Below are positions 23,655 through 33,778 of a stretch of DNA of 64,000 bases, one piece after another. Position 1 is the stretch's first letter. Every line of letters begins with the position of its first letter. The stretch covers positions 434,001 to 498,000 of the forward strand of contig JAKZZE010000011.1 in assembly GCA_024220505.1 (NCBI GenBank). Reading direction: 5' to 3'. Position numbers and translations under genes: made by a program. The DNA comes from Rhizopus arrhizus. Taxonomy: Eukaryota; Mucoromycota; Mucoromycetes; Mucorales; Rhizopodaceae. The notes beneath the pieces were generated by a model that was not told where the DNA came from, did no database searches, and saw only the letters and a program-made list of their open reading frames with translations.

Positions 23655-24767
23655 TTTTAAATAAAAGACGTAAAGTAATAAGAAAAAGAGAGAAAAGGAG
23701 AAAGGTGTGCTTTTATACGTTTTGATTGAGCTGTTTATGCTCAATTCCCTCTTTTTTTTTTGTTATCTTTTCACATGAACCTTTCTTTTCCCATTTTTCC
23801 TAACCTTCACTATTTTGGAGAGATAAAAGAGATAGAGTTTGTTAATTACTTTTGAATAAAAAGAGGAACTCGGGTGGGACAAAAAGTGCTTCAAATAATT
23901 TTTTTTTTTCCACTCTTTAATTGTAATGTTAGAGAAGGAAGCATACCAACCTAATAATTAAAGCAGTAAGCTCTACTTTCTTATTTTAACGCTTCATTAC
24001 TTCCTTCCGTCATATTTGCAACGCTTTCTTTTCTTTCACTTTCAAAAGGTTTTATTGTCAATCACATGTGCATCAAAAATTTCTTTCCCAGTCTGTAACA
24101 CATGAAAAAGAGGGTTTGAACGATGATCTCATAGTTGTTATGATCCAGAGCGTCTTTTCTTTCCTCAAACATAACTTTTAGCTTGCTTAGTGAGCCATAT
24201 TATAAGTCGTACTCATTCACAGCCAAAGAAGTATTCAGAAACAAGCTGTTTATTTAAAGAAGGGACAGTCTGAGTCTTAAACATGGTTTATTGTGTTCTA
24301 ACAATATCATGCAAAACAAAGGCGCCTGTTTTGTACAACATGATTTTGGTCCCTTTCTTTTTCATGTACATGGAACCAAGGGACCCTTTTTTTTCCCTTA
24401 CAAAAGCGATGGCTGAAATAAAAAAAATTAGGTAAACAAAAGTACAAAAGTAAAGTTTTTTTTTTTAAAAAAAAAGGACCAATCTGATGCAAGCTGGTAA
24501 AAAGCAATTAGTACGGGAACACTGTAAAGTAAACAAAAGCATACAATGGATTTGTTCTTAGGATTCTTTTTTTTTATTTTTTTTATTACAATGGAACGTT
24601 ACGATAATATTATCAATAATTTTTATAGAATGGAATAAAAGACGAGAAGAAAAGGAAGTACCTTAGTGGCAAAATGTTGTTGAAGCAGGTGTTGTTAAAA
24701 AAGTAAATTAGTTTGGTTAATTGCTCTATTTACTTTATTTTTCTAAAAATTGTTTTTTTAGCACTAT
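23655..24767. other. 1.1 kb intergenic
   Basis: AT-rich with several A/T homopolymers. No gene supported. Confidence 0.5.
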
Positions 24768-24954
24768 GAAAAAGATCGGCGAGCTGCACGCCAAGGTATA
24801 CGCAACAAATCCCCGCGCGCGTAAGATGAAGGCCTTTGACAGACTACCTTTCAAGCCTTGTGACATGTACAGACAAAGAATCACTTTGCAGACTGATAAC
24901 AAAGGCACTTGTATAGAAAAAGAAATTACTGCTTATAGTGTCTTTGGCTTTTGA
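24768..24954 (+). CDS. Uncertain short ORF, entering the left arm of the inverted repeat
   Basis: An ATG at 24768, just after a TTTTTTTAG splice-acceptor-like run, opens 62 codons (starts MKKIGELHAKVYATNPRARK). The first 90 bases are unusually GC-rich for this neighbourhood, including a GCGCGCG run. From 24859 the frame lies inside the left inverted-repeat arm. The matching part of the right arm has a TAA where the left reads TAC, so the frame is not conserved between the copies. It may be an exon of a lost gene or a chance frame. A second frame over the same GC-rich patch (HYEKDRRAARQG) is equally possible as the true one. Confidence 0.25.
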
Positions 24955-25394
24955 TATATTATGTACTTTTAGTATCATTCATTCTTCTTTTCTAAACTCC
25001 CTTAACCTCAATCACTAGATGCCTCTAGTCTTAACATCACTGTGTTTACAAAAGAAGCATGATTTATGCTATTTGTCTCCTTAGCAACAAAGCATAATAT
25101 GAAACTTTCATCCTTATTGTCATGCTAAGCTTTTTTTTTTATTGATTATAGCGTATGATGATATAAGTTGCCTACTATTACCGCTTTATTTAATTGAGAT
25201 CATCATTTTATATAGTAGCTTATATCGGCCATATAGAAAAGATTAAATATTCGTATAGTATAGTATCATTAATGCTTCTCGATCAATGATATCTATATTG
25301 TTTGTAGCCATGATATCTATGTCATTCAGTACGTGAGTAGATATAAGAAAAAAAGGTGTATTGGGCTTATTATAGTTGAACAATGAACCTTTTG
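24859..25394 (+). repeat. Left arm of long inverted repeat (536 bp)
   Basis: Reads TGTGACATGTACAGACAA... to ...CAATGAACCTTTTG. Its reverse complement recurs at 30119-30630 with only a handful of substitutions by eye. The left arm carries 24 extra bases near 25293-25316, where ATGATATCTAT occurs twice. Confidence 0.93.
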
Positions 25395-25544
25395 TCTTAC
25401 ATAAGCTCTCTTCATCTTTTTTACGTAATCAAGTAGCCTGCTGTTATTATTAAACATAATATGTTTATTAAGCTGATATATATTTGCTTATTTTATGTTT
25501 TGGCCTCCTTTGATAATAAACTTATATTTCATTAGCTGCATAGT

Positions 25545-25655
25545 TATTGCTACCTATCGCTTTAACTTCGCCTCACATTCTGGTTTCCCCTCTACTTGAT
25601 TATTATTGCGGTCATCCTATCACACTAAAGTTTATTTTTCTTTTGTTTATTGTAA
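25545..25655 (+). repeat. Inner, diverged inverted repeat (left)
   Basis: Begins TTATTGCTACCTATCGCTT and contains GCGGTCATCCTATCACACT and GTTTATTTTTCTTTTGTTT. It matches the reverse complement of about 29100-29210, but with many more differences than the outer arms. Confidence 0.8.
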
Positions 25656-26039
25656 ATTGATCTGCAACTTTTGGGAGCCGTGGGATCACGCTTTTTGTAA
25701 ACTAATGTCGCTAGAGTCACCTATTAGTTGGCAGGTGCACATGAACAGACTCAATAAAGTTGAAATAGGAGAAGCAGAAAAGGTGCAAGTTAACCTTGAA
25801 TAGGAGTCAGTATCCTTTATCAGATTTAATCAATGCCAAATGCTTTTTGGGTAGAAGACGCTTCAGAGATTTTTGAATATCTTCTAATTTAACAGGGCAC
25901 GTCTCATTCTAAAGTGGAGTAAACGCATTGGATCCTGACTATTAATTTGTAATATATATCCTGAGTAGGTATAATGATATTGAATATTCATTACATTAGC
26001 AACATACTGATGACCTTCTAAAAAAGAAAAAGAAGGCTA

Positions 26040-27000
26040 TAATATTCTTTCTAAGTCTTTTAAAAACTTTCATGATGTCTTTCGTATACTAGCCTTGTTC
26101 CATTTACTCGCAGAATTGAGATCATGCTTCTTTCTATCGACATAAAACCAGCCTCTTATTCGATCCCTGGCTTCCTGATGTAGGAACTAGTGCTTGAAGC
26201 AGCTTGCCTCGTATGTTTTTCTTCGTTTTCAATGGTGATGCCCCTTGAGGTTAGACGCACGCTTCATTTTAGCAATCCAAAAGCACTCAAGTTGAATATC
26301 CTAATGAAATATACTTTATTTACGAACTTGGTTCAATAAGGCATAGATAACTTGGTAGACTTCTGCACTAAGATCTTCAATGTAAGTAACTACAGAATGT
26401 CTGTTGTGGAAAGAAAGAGGAGAGTGTGGAAGCGTATTCATAGTAAGAATTGTAAACATCCGTTTGCACTTGTTTAGTATTTGGGATCCTGTATTTTCCT
26501 AAGCATCGCGGCAGTCTCTTCAGCAGAAGGTGGTCGTAATTGCGACTATTGTTAAATCAAAAAGGAGAGAGTCATAAACTTGTAATTAGAGTCGAGCAAA
26601 GGCCATCTCTGATCGATAGTTGAAGTGAGCTGAGTTATTCAGCACAAAAAAAGTACACAATGATACTACTTTCTTAGTAGGTAGTGACGTTTAGGCTCCC
26701 GCATGTTAGTCTCTTGTCCCAGGTAAGAAAACTATATGATTGTATCCAATCTTGTAAGATATGATGGGAAAAAAAAGTGTCCTCGGTATAGAACCCCATT
26801 CTCGTGTTGAATTCGCCACTAACTGCAGTCGATATGGTGTTAGGGTGCTCCAAAGTTAAATATACGAATGATTCAGAAATTTCTGCATATGATAAAGAAG
26901 GTGGCAAACAAAGACAATGAACAATTACTTTTGTTATAATGAGAAAAAGAGTATACTTAGTTGGTATTGGATGATCATGATCATGTGGAAGTACTGGCTT
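26040..27000 (-). mobile_element. Decayed LINE fragment: endonuclease plus downstream part, same family as 40.8-45.1 kb
   Basis: On the minus strand, a 77-codon segment at 26907-26674 reads LPPSLSY, TISTAVSGEFNTRMG, ILQDWIQSYSFLTWDKRLTC. It aligns with LPPHL, ILCGDFNARLG, LTSWIQQNNIIIWNQRLAYG in the endonuclease of the 40.8 kb LINE; the catalytic GDFN is changed to GEFN. Further along the same strand, VVTYIEDLSAEVYQVIYALL (near 26350) and HQEARDRIRGWFYV (near 26140) match the corresponding downstream blocks. Many stops; dead. It sits inside the inverted repeat. Confidence 0.75.
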
Positions 27001-29099
27001 GTTATAAGAATTCGCTACTATGTTTTTTTAGTGACGCCAATGTAGCTAATACACTGTTAATACGATGAAGCTCTTCAGATAAGTCAAGATTCTAGATTAT
27101 ATTAAGCATTTTGGATAGCTAATATGGTTCATCAAAGAAAAAGTTATAAGGAACCCTTCACCAAGCTCGAAGACTTATGTAGCACTCATTTACAGCATCA
27201 AATTTCTGTTTACGATAGAGAATATAGTGCCAGCATACTTATTCTGCTCAGGCTATGGCACTTTCTGCGTATCACATGTCTTTCAAAAAGTCTTTGTAGG
27301 AAGTTTATTCTAATATATATCAATGTATGGCTTATAATCTGTCTCTCAGGATTGTTAGAACGACTTTAGAACAACCAAAGAAACAAAGATGGCGTTTCAT
27401 CACTAAAATAAAAAATCCAGCAAAAGATTTTTCAGTTTCAATATCAATTCTTTCTTGCCAAATTATCTTAAAGGGCATCAAACTTCCTATACAAGACGCT
27501 GGCATTTAACTTGCAGCCCTTGTTTGATGTTCCTTCACACACCGCTCTATGATACTCACGTTTTCCCTATTCTCTGGTAACATGAAAGGTCTCCATCCAC
27601 TAATCTTTGTGTTTAGAGTTCTAGATTCCCGCCTTCGTTAACCTGACGCCAGCGATCTAACAATATCGCTACAGACTATTCAACCATTCCATTCAAAGAT
27701 GTATCCAAAGAAGATTTACAAGAAAAATTCAATTTTTGAAACTTCCTTCAATCGCAAAAAGCATATCATTTCTTTGAGCAAAATTTCTTTTTCCAATGGT
27801 ATACAATTCAAAAAGAGGCAGCGCTATGGCTTACTAAAAATTCTGCAAAAAGTTAAAAATACTGTTCTCAATGGTCATCTTATCTTCAAGTCGATTTTTG
27901 TGTTTTTGCTATTATCTGAACCTAACGAGCTTAATTTGACAAGGAGGACCATTGAACAGAGTCAAATATCAATTTCCATCGTTCATTGAACAAATGAGTA
28001 ATGATGATATCAATATAATAGCAATGAATAATCGTCCATTAAAGATAATCTTCAGCTTTAACACAGATTCGCAAAGTACAAATACAAGTAACAGCAACAG
28101 GAAGCTTTTATCAGTAGTCCTACGCACACCACTCCCTGAAACGTATAGTACGGATTTCTTTATAAAAGGTATCTACTCAATCCAACTTGCACAGAATAAT
28201 GCCAACACTTATAAAAGATGAATATTATCAGCCACATAAATTACCAGAAACAGAATAGGATATGCTTTTTATCTTTACTTAAAGCAAGGCTTATGGAAAG
28301 CACCTTTCAAGAAATACTTTTTCAAATTCTAAAAACATCAATTGTAACACAATATGTCTAGATGTATTCACACTTGGACTTTCCAAATATCCATCTTGCA
28401 TTACCACGACAAATTTATAATACATGACTTTTTTGTCAGAGCCATCCGATTCATATGGAAAGCTCAATGTCAGTGATTCTTTAAACGAACTCCTGTATTG
28501 GGTAAGCTTCTCATCAGTCAAATTCATAAACTATCGAAACCACCTACCTACAATCCTTTATGCTGATGTACTTTGTGTTTTTGTAACAAATCACTTGTGC
28601 CTCTTTGATGAGTTTTAAAAACCAAAATTTTCGTAAATTTAGATTCCAGCCAAAGAAAATACGACTATAACCGTGAGAATAAAAATAGAACACAGAAGAT
28701 AACTGTATACTTTGCTTTGAGGAGTGAAGCTTTGTTTTAAACGCAATCTATATTATATCTGGTTAGTTGCGTATTTATTATAAGTTTATCTTTCTTAACT
28801 TGATCATCTATTTCATCATTCTCTGTATCTAATCTTGCTCCTTTTTTTCTTTTCGAGTAGAATCAGTAACACCCTTTTATCATTCACATTTTTATCCTCT
28901 TTTATTATCATCATTGAAGAAGAATAACTGAGACCCAAAGTCATTATCAATTTAGTGTCAATTGGTGAATAGGACCCTTTTTCCTAATGTGGCATGTTGT
29001 ACTGTAACGTCACAATCAAGGAATATCAATATAAATGTGGCCAATTAAAGCGATAAATGATTACATTCTTGAACAAAACTAATCAATTATTAATAAATA
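27001..29099. other. Centre of the inverted repeat, no recognised gene
   Basis: Several 60-96 codon frames occur on both strands (27124-27369, 27699-27989, 27952-28221, minus 28291-28527) without recognisable domains. Overlapping fragments in different frames of one strand, as at 27.7-28.2 kb, would fit a decayed coding sequence such as an old transposon gene, but I cannot name it. Confidence 0.4.
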
Positions 29100-29210
29100 A
29101 TAGTTGGATAATAACAAACAAAAGAAAAATAAACTCAAGTGTGATAGGATGACCGCAATGATAATTAAGCGGAAGGGAGATTAGAATGTGGGACGAAGTT
29201 GAAGTGATAG
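29100..29210 (-). repeat. Inner, diverged inverted repeat (right)
   Basis: Partner of 25545-25655, in opposite orientation. Contains AGTGTGATAGGATGACCGC and GTGATAGGTAGCAATAA. Confidence 0.8.
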
Positions 29211-29696
29211 GTAGCAATAATTACTCAATTATACAAAAAGAGTATACAAATAAAACAGGATCCTTATCTTTTCACTGTCCCTCCCCCCTCTACTCATGCT
29301 TGTGCTTGTGTAGAGAACTTTTTTATGTGAAATGATTGCTATTTGTGTTATATTTTAAATATATTGATAAGTACTTGTACGAAACACAAAGATCATCTTT
29401 TGATCTTTTCTTTTGATAATTAATAATACAATGCTCGCTTTTTTCATTTACCATCTTGACATAAAAACCATCTCTTTTCTCCCAATACTTTAATAAAAAA
29501 ATAGACTGTATTGGAAATGCACGTGTAAAAGTAACACAAAGAACAATGAGCCAGTGTTGAGCCAATCCGTTACTGATCGTGTAACCGAAAACCAAGTGAT
29601 TTCTAGTTCATTTTTTAAAACTCCCTTTGTTCTAGCTCTACTTTTTACCTTTATTACATCTACATTAATTCCCAAAGCGTCTTATGATGTGCATCT

Positions 29697-29724
29697 TGTG
29701 GTGTGTATGTGTGTGTGTGTGTGT
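29697..29724. repeat. GT microsatellite
   Basis: Short (GT)n run with one interrupting A, 28 bases. Confidence 0.9.
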
Positions 29725-29824
29725 CAGTAGATCACACAAGAATGGTTGATATGTTCACTATAACGATAGAATGATGAGAGATGTTGATAACATTGGTTTT
29801 AAAAGTCAAATGAGATGATAAAAT

Positions 29825-29888
29825 AGTGGTTGTGTATAGAAAATGAATAAATGAGCTACATTTTATAAAATGATTGACTACAACCACT
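29825..29888. mobile_element. Short inverted-repeat element with AGTGGTTGT ends (MITE-like)
   Basis: Sixty-four bases bounded by AGTGGTTGT at 29825 and its exact reverse complement ACAACCACT at 29880-29888. The ends resemble Tc1/mariner-type termini, and a TA overlaps the left edge. The right half (CATTTTATAAAATGATTGAC followed by TACAACCACTGTT) has a close relative that is split by the LINE at 40.8-45.1 kb. Confidence 0.45.
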
Positions 29889-30118
29889 GTTCATTTTTTA
29901 CATTGTACACAATAAATATCCAATTTTTGATTCGCATAGCTCATTTTATTAACGTCTGTTCGTCCTACTGAGCTTTAATTGATTAGGCTTACTCCTTAGG
30001 TAATATCAATAATATGCCTCATCGCATATTATGTAGTTAACTGTATATAAAACAAATAACAGAGCAGACACACTATACTTAATTACGGTAGCAATATATG
30101 TGTCTGTGTAAGCAAAGG

Positions 30119-30630
30119 CAAAAGGTTCATTGTTCAACTATAATAAGCCCAATACACTTTTTTTTCTTATATCTACTCACGTATTGAACGACATAGATAT
30201 CATTGATCGAGAAGCATTAATGATACTATACTATACGAATATTTAATCTTTTCTATATGGCCGATATAAGCTACTATATAAAATGATGATCTCAATTAAA
30301 TAAAGCGGTAATAGTAGGCAACTTATATCATCATACGCTATAATCAATAAAAAAAAAAGCTTAGCATGACAATAAGGATGAAAGTTTCATATTATGCTTT
30401 GTTGCTAAGGAGACAAATAGCATAAATCATGCTTCTTTTGTAAACACAGTGATGTTAAGACTAGAGGCATCTAGTGATTGAGGTTAAGGGAGTTTAGAAA
30501 AGAAGAATGAATGATACTAAAAGTACATAATATATCAAAAGCCAAAGACACTATAAGCAGTAATTTCTTTTTCTATACAAGTGCCTTTGTTATCAGTCTG
30601 CAAAGTGATCCCTTGTCTTTACATGTCACA
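30119..30630 (-). repeat. Right arm of long inverted repeat (512 bp)
   Basis: Reverse complement of 24859-25394 apart from the 24-bp indel and a few substitutions. Ends ...CTTTACATGTCACA at 30630. The flanking bases of the two arms do not show an obvious target-site duplication. Confidence 0.93.
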
Positions 30631-31690
30631 CATAAAGTAATAAAGCAAATGGCATATTTGAGGAACGAAAACAGAGAATAGGGGTTAGCCGTACTTTTTT
30701 ATTGATCTCATTGTTTATGTCTGAGTGCTGCTTAATTTTTAAGTATTTGGTGGCCAGAGTGAGACTATTGATAGAGTCATTTTCTATGCCAGGAACGAGG
30801 AACCAATACATCTTTCATCTTCATTTCGCCAATATTGCCATTTATTTCGCCCTACAAATTTTTACACATGTCTTGTATTAATTTCATGTATTTACAAAAC
30901 GATATTCGTCTTATTTTTAATCTCAGACTGTTTTTCATTCTCTTTTTTTTTTAGGTTAAAATACTGTAATTCATAAACATAATTCAAGGGAGAAATTAAT
31001 CTTGTTAATTTGAACAAATAAGTCTTTGCGTCAAAGTCATATTACTCCCTTTCCCTGTTTAATTCTTCCTCCCTCTCTCTCTCCATTGTCTCTCTGTTTT
31101 TTTTTGTTTAAAATAGAATTTATTTCATCTATTCCACAGGTCACACAAATATATTTATACGGAACATCTCCGAAGTTATTTACAAAGGAGAGAAGAGAGA
31201 AATAAAGAAAAAAGGGGGAGAAGGGGACAGGTCTTGTGAACAAAAAAAAAAAAGCTATAAATCAAGTTTAATAGTAACTTAAAGTTCATTTTATGAAACA
31301 TTTTATGCTATTTTCCACATAAAATAATTAGCACAGGTGACAAACGTAGCGAGGTTGGCGCATACATTCAGTGTAACGAATGATATTTGTTTCTATGTTT
31401 CATGTTTTATTCTTGACTTCTTTTCCCCCCTTAGTGATATCACTAATTGATTTGAACCAATAAGAAAAGAGAATTTTATGTTTCAAATGCCGATCCTTCC
31501 TCTACACTTTCGCCCCTTCTCCTCTTTTTGAGTCATTTGTAAAGAAAAAGCAAAAAAAAAAAAGAAGAAACATTGAGACAATATACCCTTTTCTAATACA
31601 ACCAACTTTATTATTCAATACCCTCAAAAGAAAGAGTAAGTTGAAAGAGTAAAGAGAGAATAGAAACTAAATATTTATAAAAAGTAAATT
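30631..31690. other. 1.1 kb upstream of the Kar9/GAS2-like gene
   Basis: No gene recognised. A pyrimidine-rich block (31500-31520) and an A-rich leader precede the start codon at 31691. Confidence 0.5.
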
Positions 31691-33496
31691 ATGACGAGTC
31701 AGCAAGATTTATTATATTCAAAATTATATGCCCTGGAAATACCAAAAGAAGATATAAAAGAAGAAGAAGAAAATGAAGAATATGAGAGATTAGATAAATA
31801 TATTAATGATATTACAGAATGGATAGAAGTTGGACACTTGACAGCGTTTGAGATTGAACAACATATCAAACAAGATGATTTGGATATTCAAACGATTGAA
31901 CCTTTAGAGAATAAAATGAAAGAAATGGAAAAGACGATTGAAAATTGTATTGAATTAAAAGAAGAAGTTAAAATGATGAAATATAAATTAAAATTAACTA
32001 AAATTCAATCTGAATGGTCTGGTCTACAACACTTTATTCGATCACTCAAATCAATTGTGGAGGAAATGAATGAGAAGAGAAAAGTGAGAGGATGGATGGA
32101 ATCGATATTGATTAATGTTGATAGTCTATCTTTAATGATATTTCAATTTCAAGAGAAAAGACATCAAAATATTCCATTTGAAAACTTGTTGGTTGAAATT
32201 GATAATCAAGTAGGTCCATTATTTAATGATGTAGAACGTGTCTATCAACGTATGACGAATGATAATATTGAAGATGATGAATTATTACGTAAACATATGC
32301 TTGTACAAGAAAAGTGGGAATCACTTCGAATTGAAATTGATGAACTAAAAATGGAATTAAAAGAAGACCGTTGGTTAGCTGTATTTAAACAAGTAGCAGA
32401 TCAAGTGGAAGGTATGATGGATGGATTAGATAAGACAGTATCACAATATGTTCATCAAATGAGAAGGAATACTCCACAATCCACTTGTTCAACTTCATCT
32501 ACTGATTCTTCTTCATCAATAACTCTATCTTCAAAACTAAAATCGATTGAAAAGAATTTTGATGCTAAATTCAAATATTATACTCCTTCTATTGACAAGA
32601 TGTTGACCATGTTGGGTAATGGTATTGCTGCAAGAGTATCCAAAGATACCATCACACTCAAAAGACATCAAGCAATGATTCAACGTTGGGATCAACTCAA
32701 GTTAACCATGGATCATTTAAGAAAACGAGAAATGCTGTATGATCGTCCGATGAGCCCTGCTCGTTCTTCTTCAAGACTGAGTGAATCAAGTTCATTTAAA
32801 AGCCCAGAACCTGATTTCTTTAGGGCTCGAAGTCCACTATTTACGCCAATCGAAAGAAGTACGACACCTAATAATAATACTAGATGGCGTTCATCACCTA
32901 TCGAAAGAAGTACAACACCTAATCATCTTCGTTGGCGTTCATCACCAGTTGAAAAGCATCTCTCTGATACTTCTTCTGTTGATTCATTTATCAAACAACG
33001 TAATGAAGAATATGAAGAGAGAAAGATACAGAAAAGGACAAGTGCCAATCAACTGAGATCATCTCCAGTGATGATACGTCGAGCAGTGACACCTAGTTTA
33101 ATACCAAGACCAAAGACACCTCATAATGAAATACCCAGACCACGCTCATCGATAGCAAGAAAAATAGTAGAAGAAAAAAAGGGGAACGGTTCACATTTTT
33201 TAGTAAACGATAGAAAACATTATAAACCTGATATGAAGGATGAACTTGATATAGAAATAGCTACAATGATCAATGCAAGTCCAGTCACTATTCACTGTCA
33301 AAAGGCACCTCAAGGACAAGGCAAATATTATTTTGGAAATGAACTGACTCCTTCCTTGGGTGGTGGGAAAAAGGTTTATAGTTGTAAATTGATGACTTAT
33401 CGAAATAAGAAGAATAAAGTTTTGATCAGAGTGGGTGGTGGCTGGCAAGATTTAGAAATCTTTTTATTGGAACACATGAATTTAGTGGGAAATTAA
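31691..33496 (+). CDS. Kar9-like, GAS2-domain microtubule-associated protein
   Basis: Intronless, 601 aa. The N-terminal 360 residues are acidic and helical with spectrin-like or coiled-coil patterning (MKEMEKTIENCIELKEEVKM, WMESILINVDSLSLMIFQFQ), as in the Kar9 family. A basic Ser/Pro-rich stretch follows (about 365-500), with a tandem peptide repeat (SSPIERSTTPN.. at about 390-420). The GAS2 (GAR) domain fills the C-terminus, about 517-601, ending VLIRVGGGWQDLEIFLLEHM. SLIP at about 469-472 with flanking Arg/Lys/Pro is an SxIP motif, the EB1/Bim1 docking signal of plus-end-tracking proteins. Family knowledge suggests linking microtubule plus ends to cortical cargo during nuclear or spindle positioning. 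The link of this gene to that process is inference. Confidence 0.85.
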   Translation: MTSQQDLLYSKLYALEIPKEDIKEEEENEEYERLDKYINDITEWIEVGHLTAFEIEQHIKQDDLDIQTIEPLENKMKEMEKTIENCIELKEEVKMMKYKLKLTKIQSEWSGLQHFIRSLKSIVEEMNEKRKVRGWMESILINVDSLSLMIFQFQEKRHQNIPFENLLVEIDNQVGPLFNDVERVYQRMTNDNIEDDELLRKHMLVQEKWESLRIEIDELKMELKEDRWLAVFKQVADQVEGMMDGLDKTVSQYVHQMRRNTPQSTCSTSSTDSSSSITLSSKLKSIEKNFDAKFKYYTPSIDKMLTMLGNGIAARVSKDTITLKRHQAMIQRWDQLKLTMDHLRKREMLYDRPMSPARSSSRLSESSSFKSPEPDFFRARSPLFTPIERSTTPNNNTRWRSSPIERSTTPNHLRWRSSPVEKHLSDTSSVDSFIKQRNEEYEERKIQKRTSANQLRSSPVMIRRAVTPSLIPRPKTPHNEIPRPRSSIARKIVEEKKGNGSHFLVNDRKHYKPDMKDELDIEIATMINASPVTIHCQKAPQGQGKYYFGNELTPSLGGGKKVYSCKLMTYRNKKNKVLIRVGGGWQDLEIFLLEHMNLVGN

Positions 33497-33778
33497 TAAA
33501 ACAATCCTTCCCCCCCCCAAATGATTATCTCTTCATCTTTCGCCCTCTATTTTTTTTTTTTCTTATCACAAAAAAAAAAGTTTCGGTCTTTTAAAATACG
33601 AGTGGTAGTACACATATTCGTGATGACACATGAAACTAGGCATGAACTGTTCCGGGATTCAGTGGATTTTATTTTTTCCCAGAGAAAATAAATAAAGTTT
33701 CAGTTTTTTTTTTCTTTTAAATTTCATTTCTTTCTTGTATTTTTTTTTTAAACACACACACACACTTAAATAATAACG

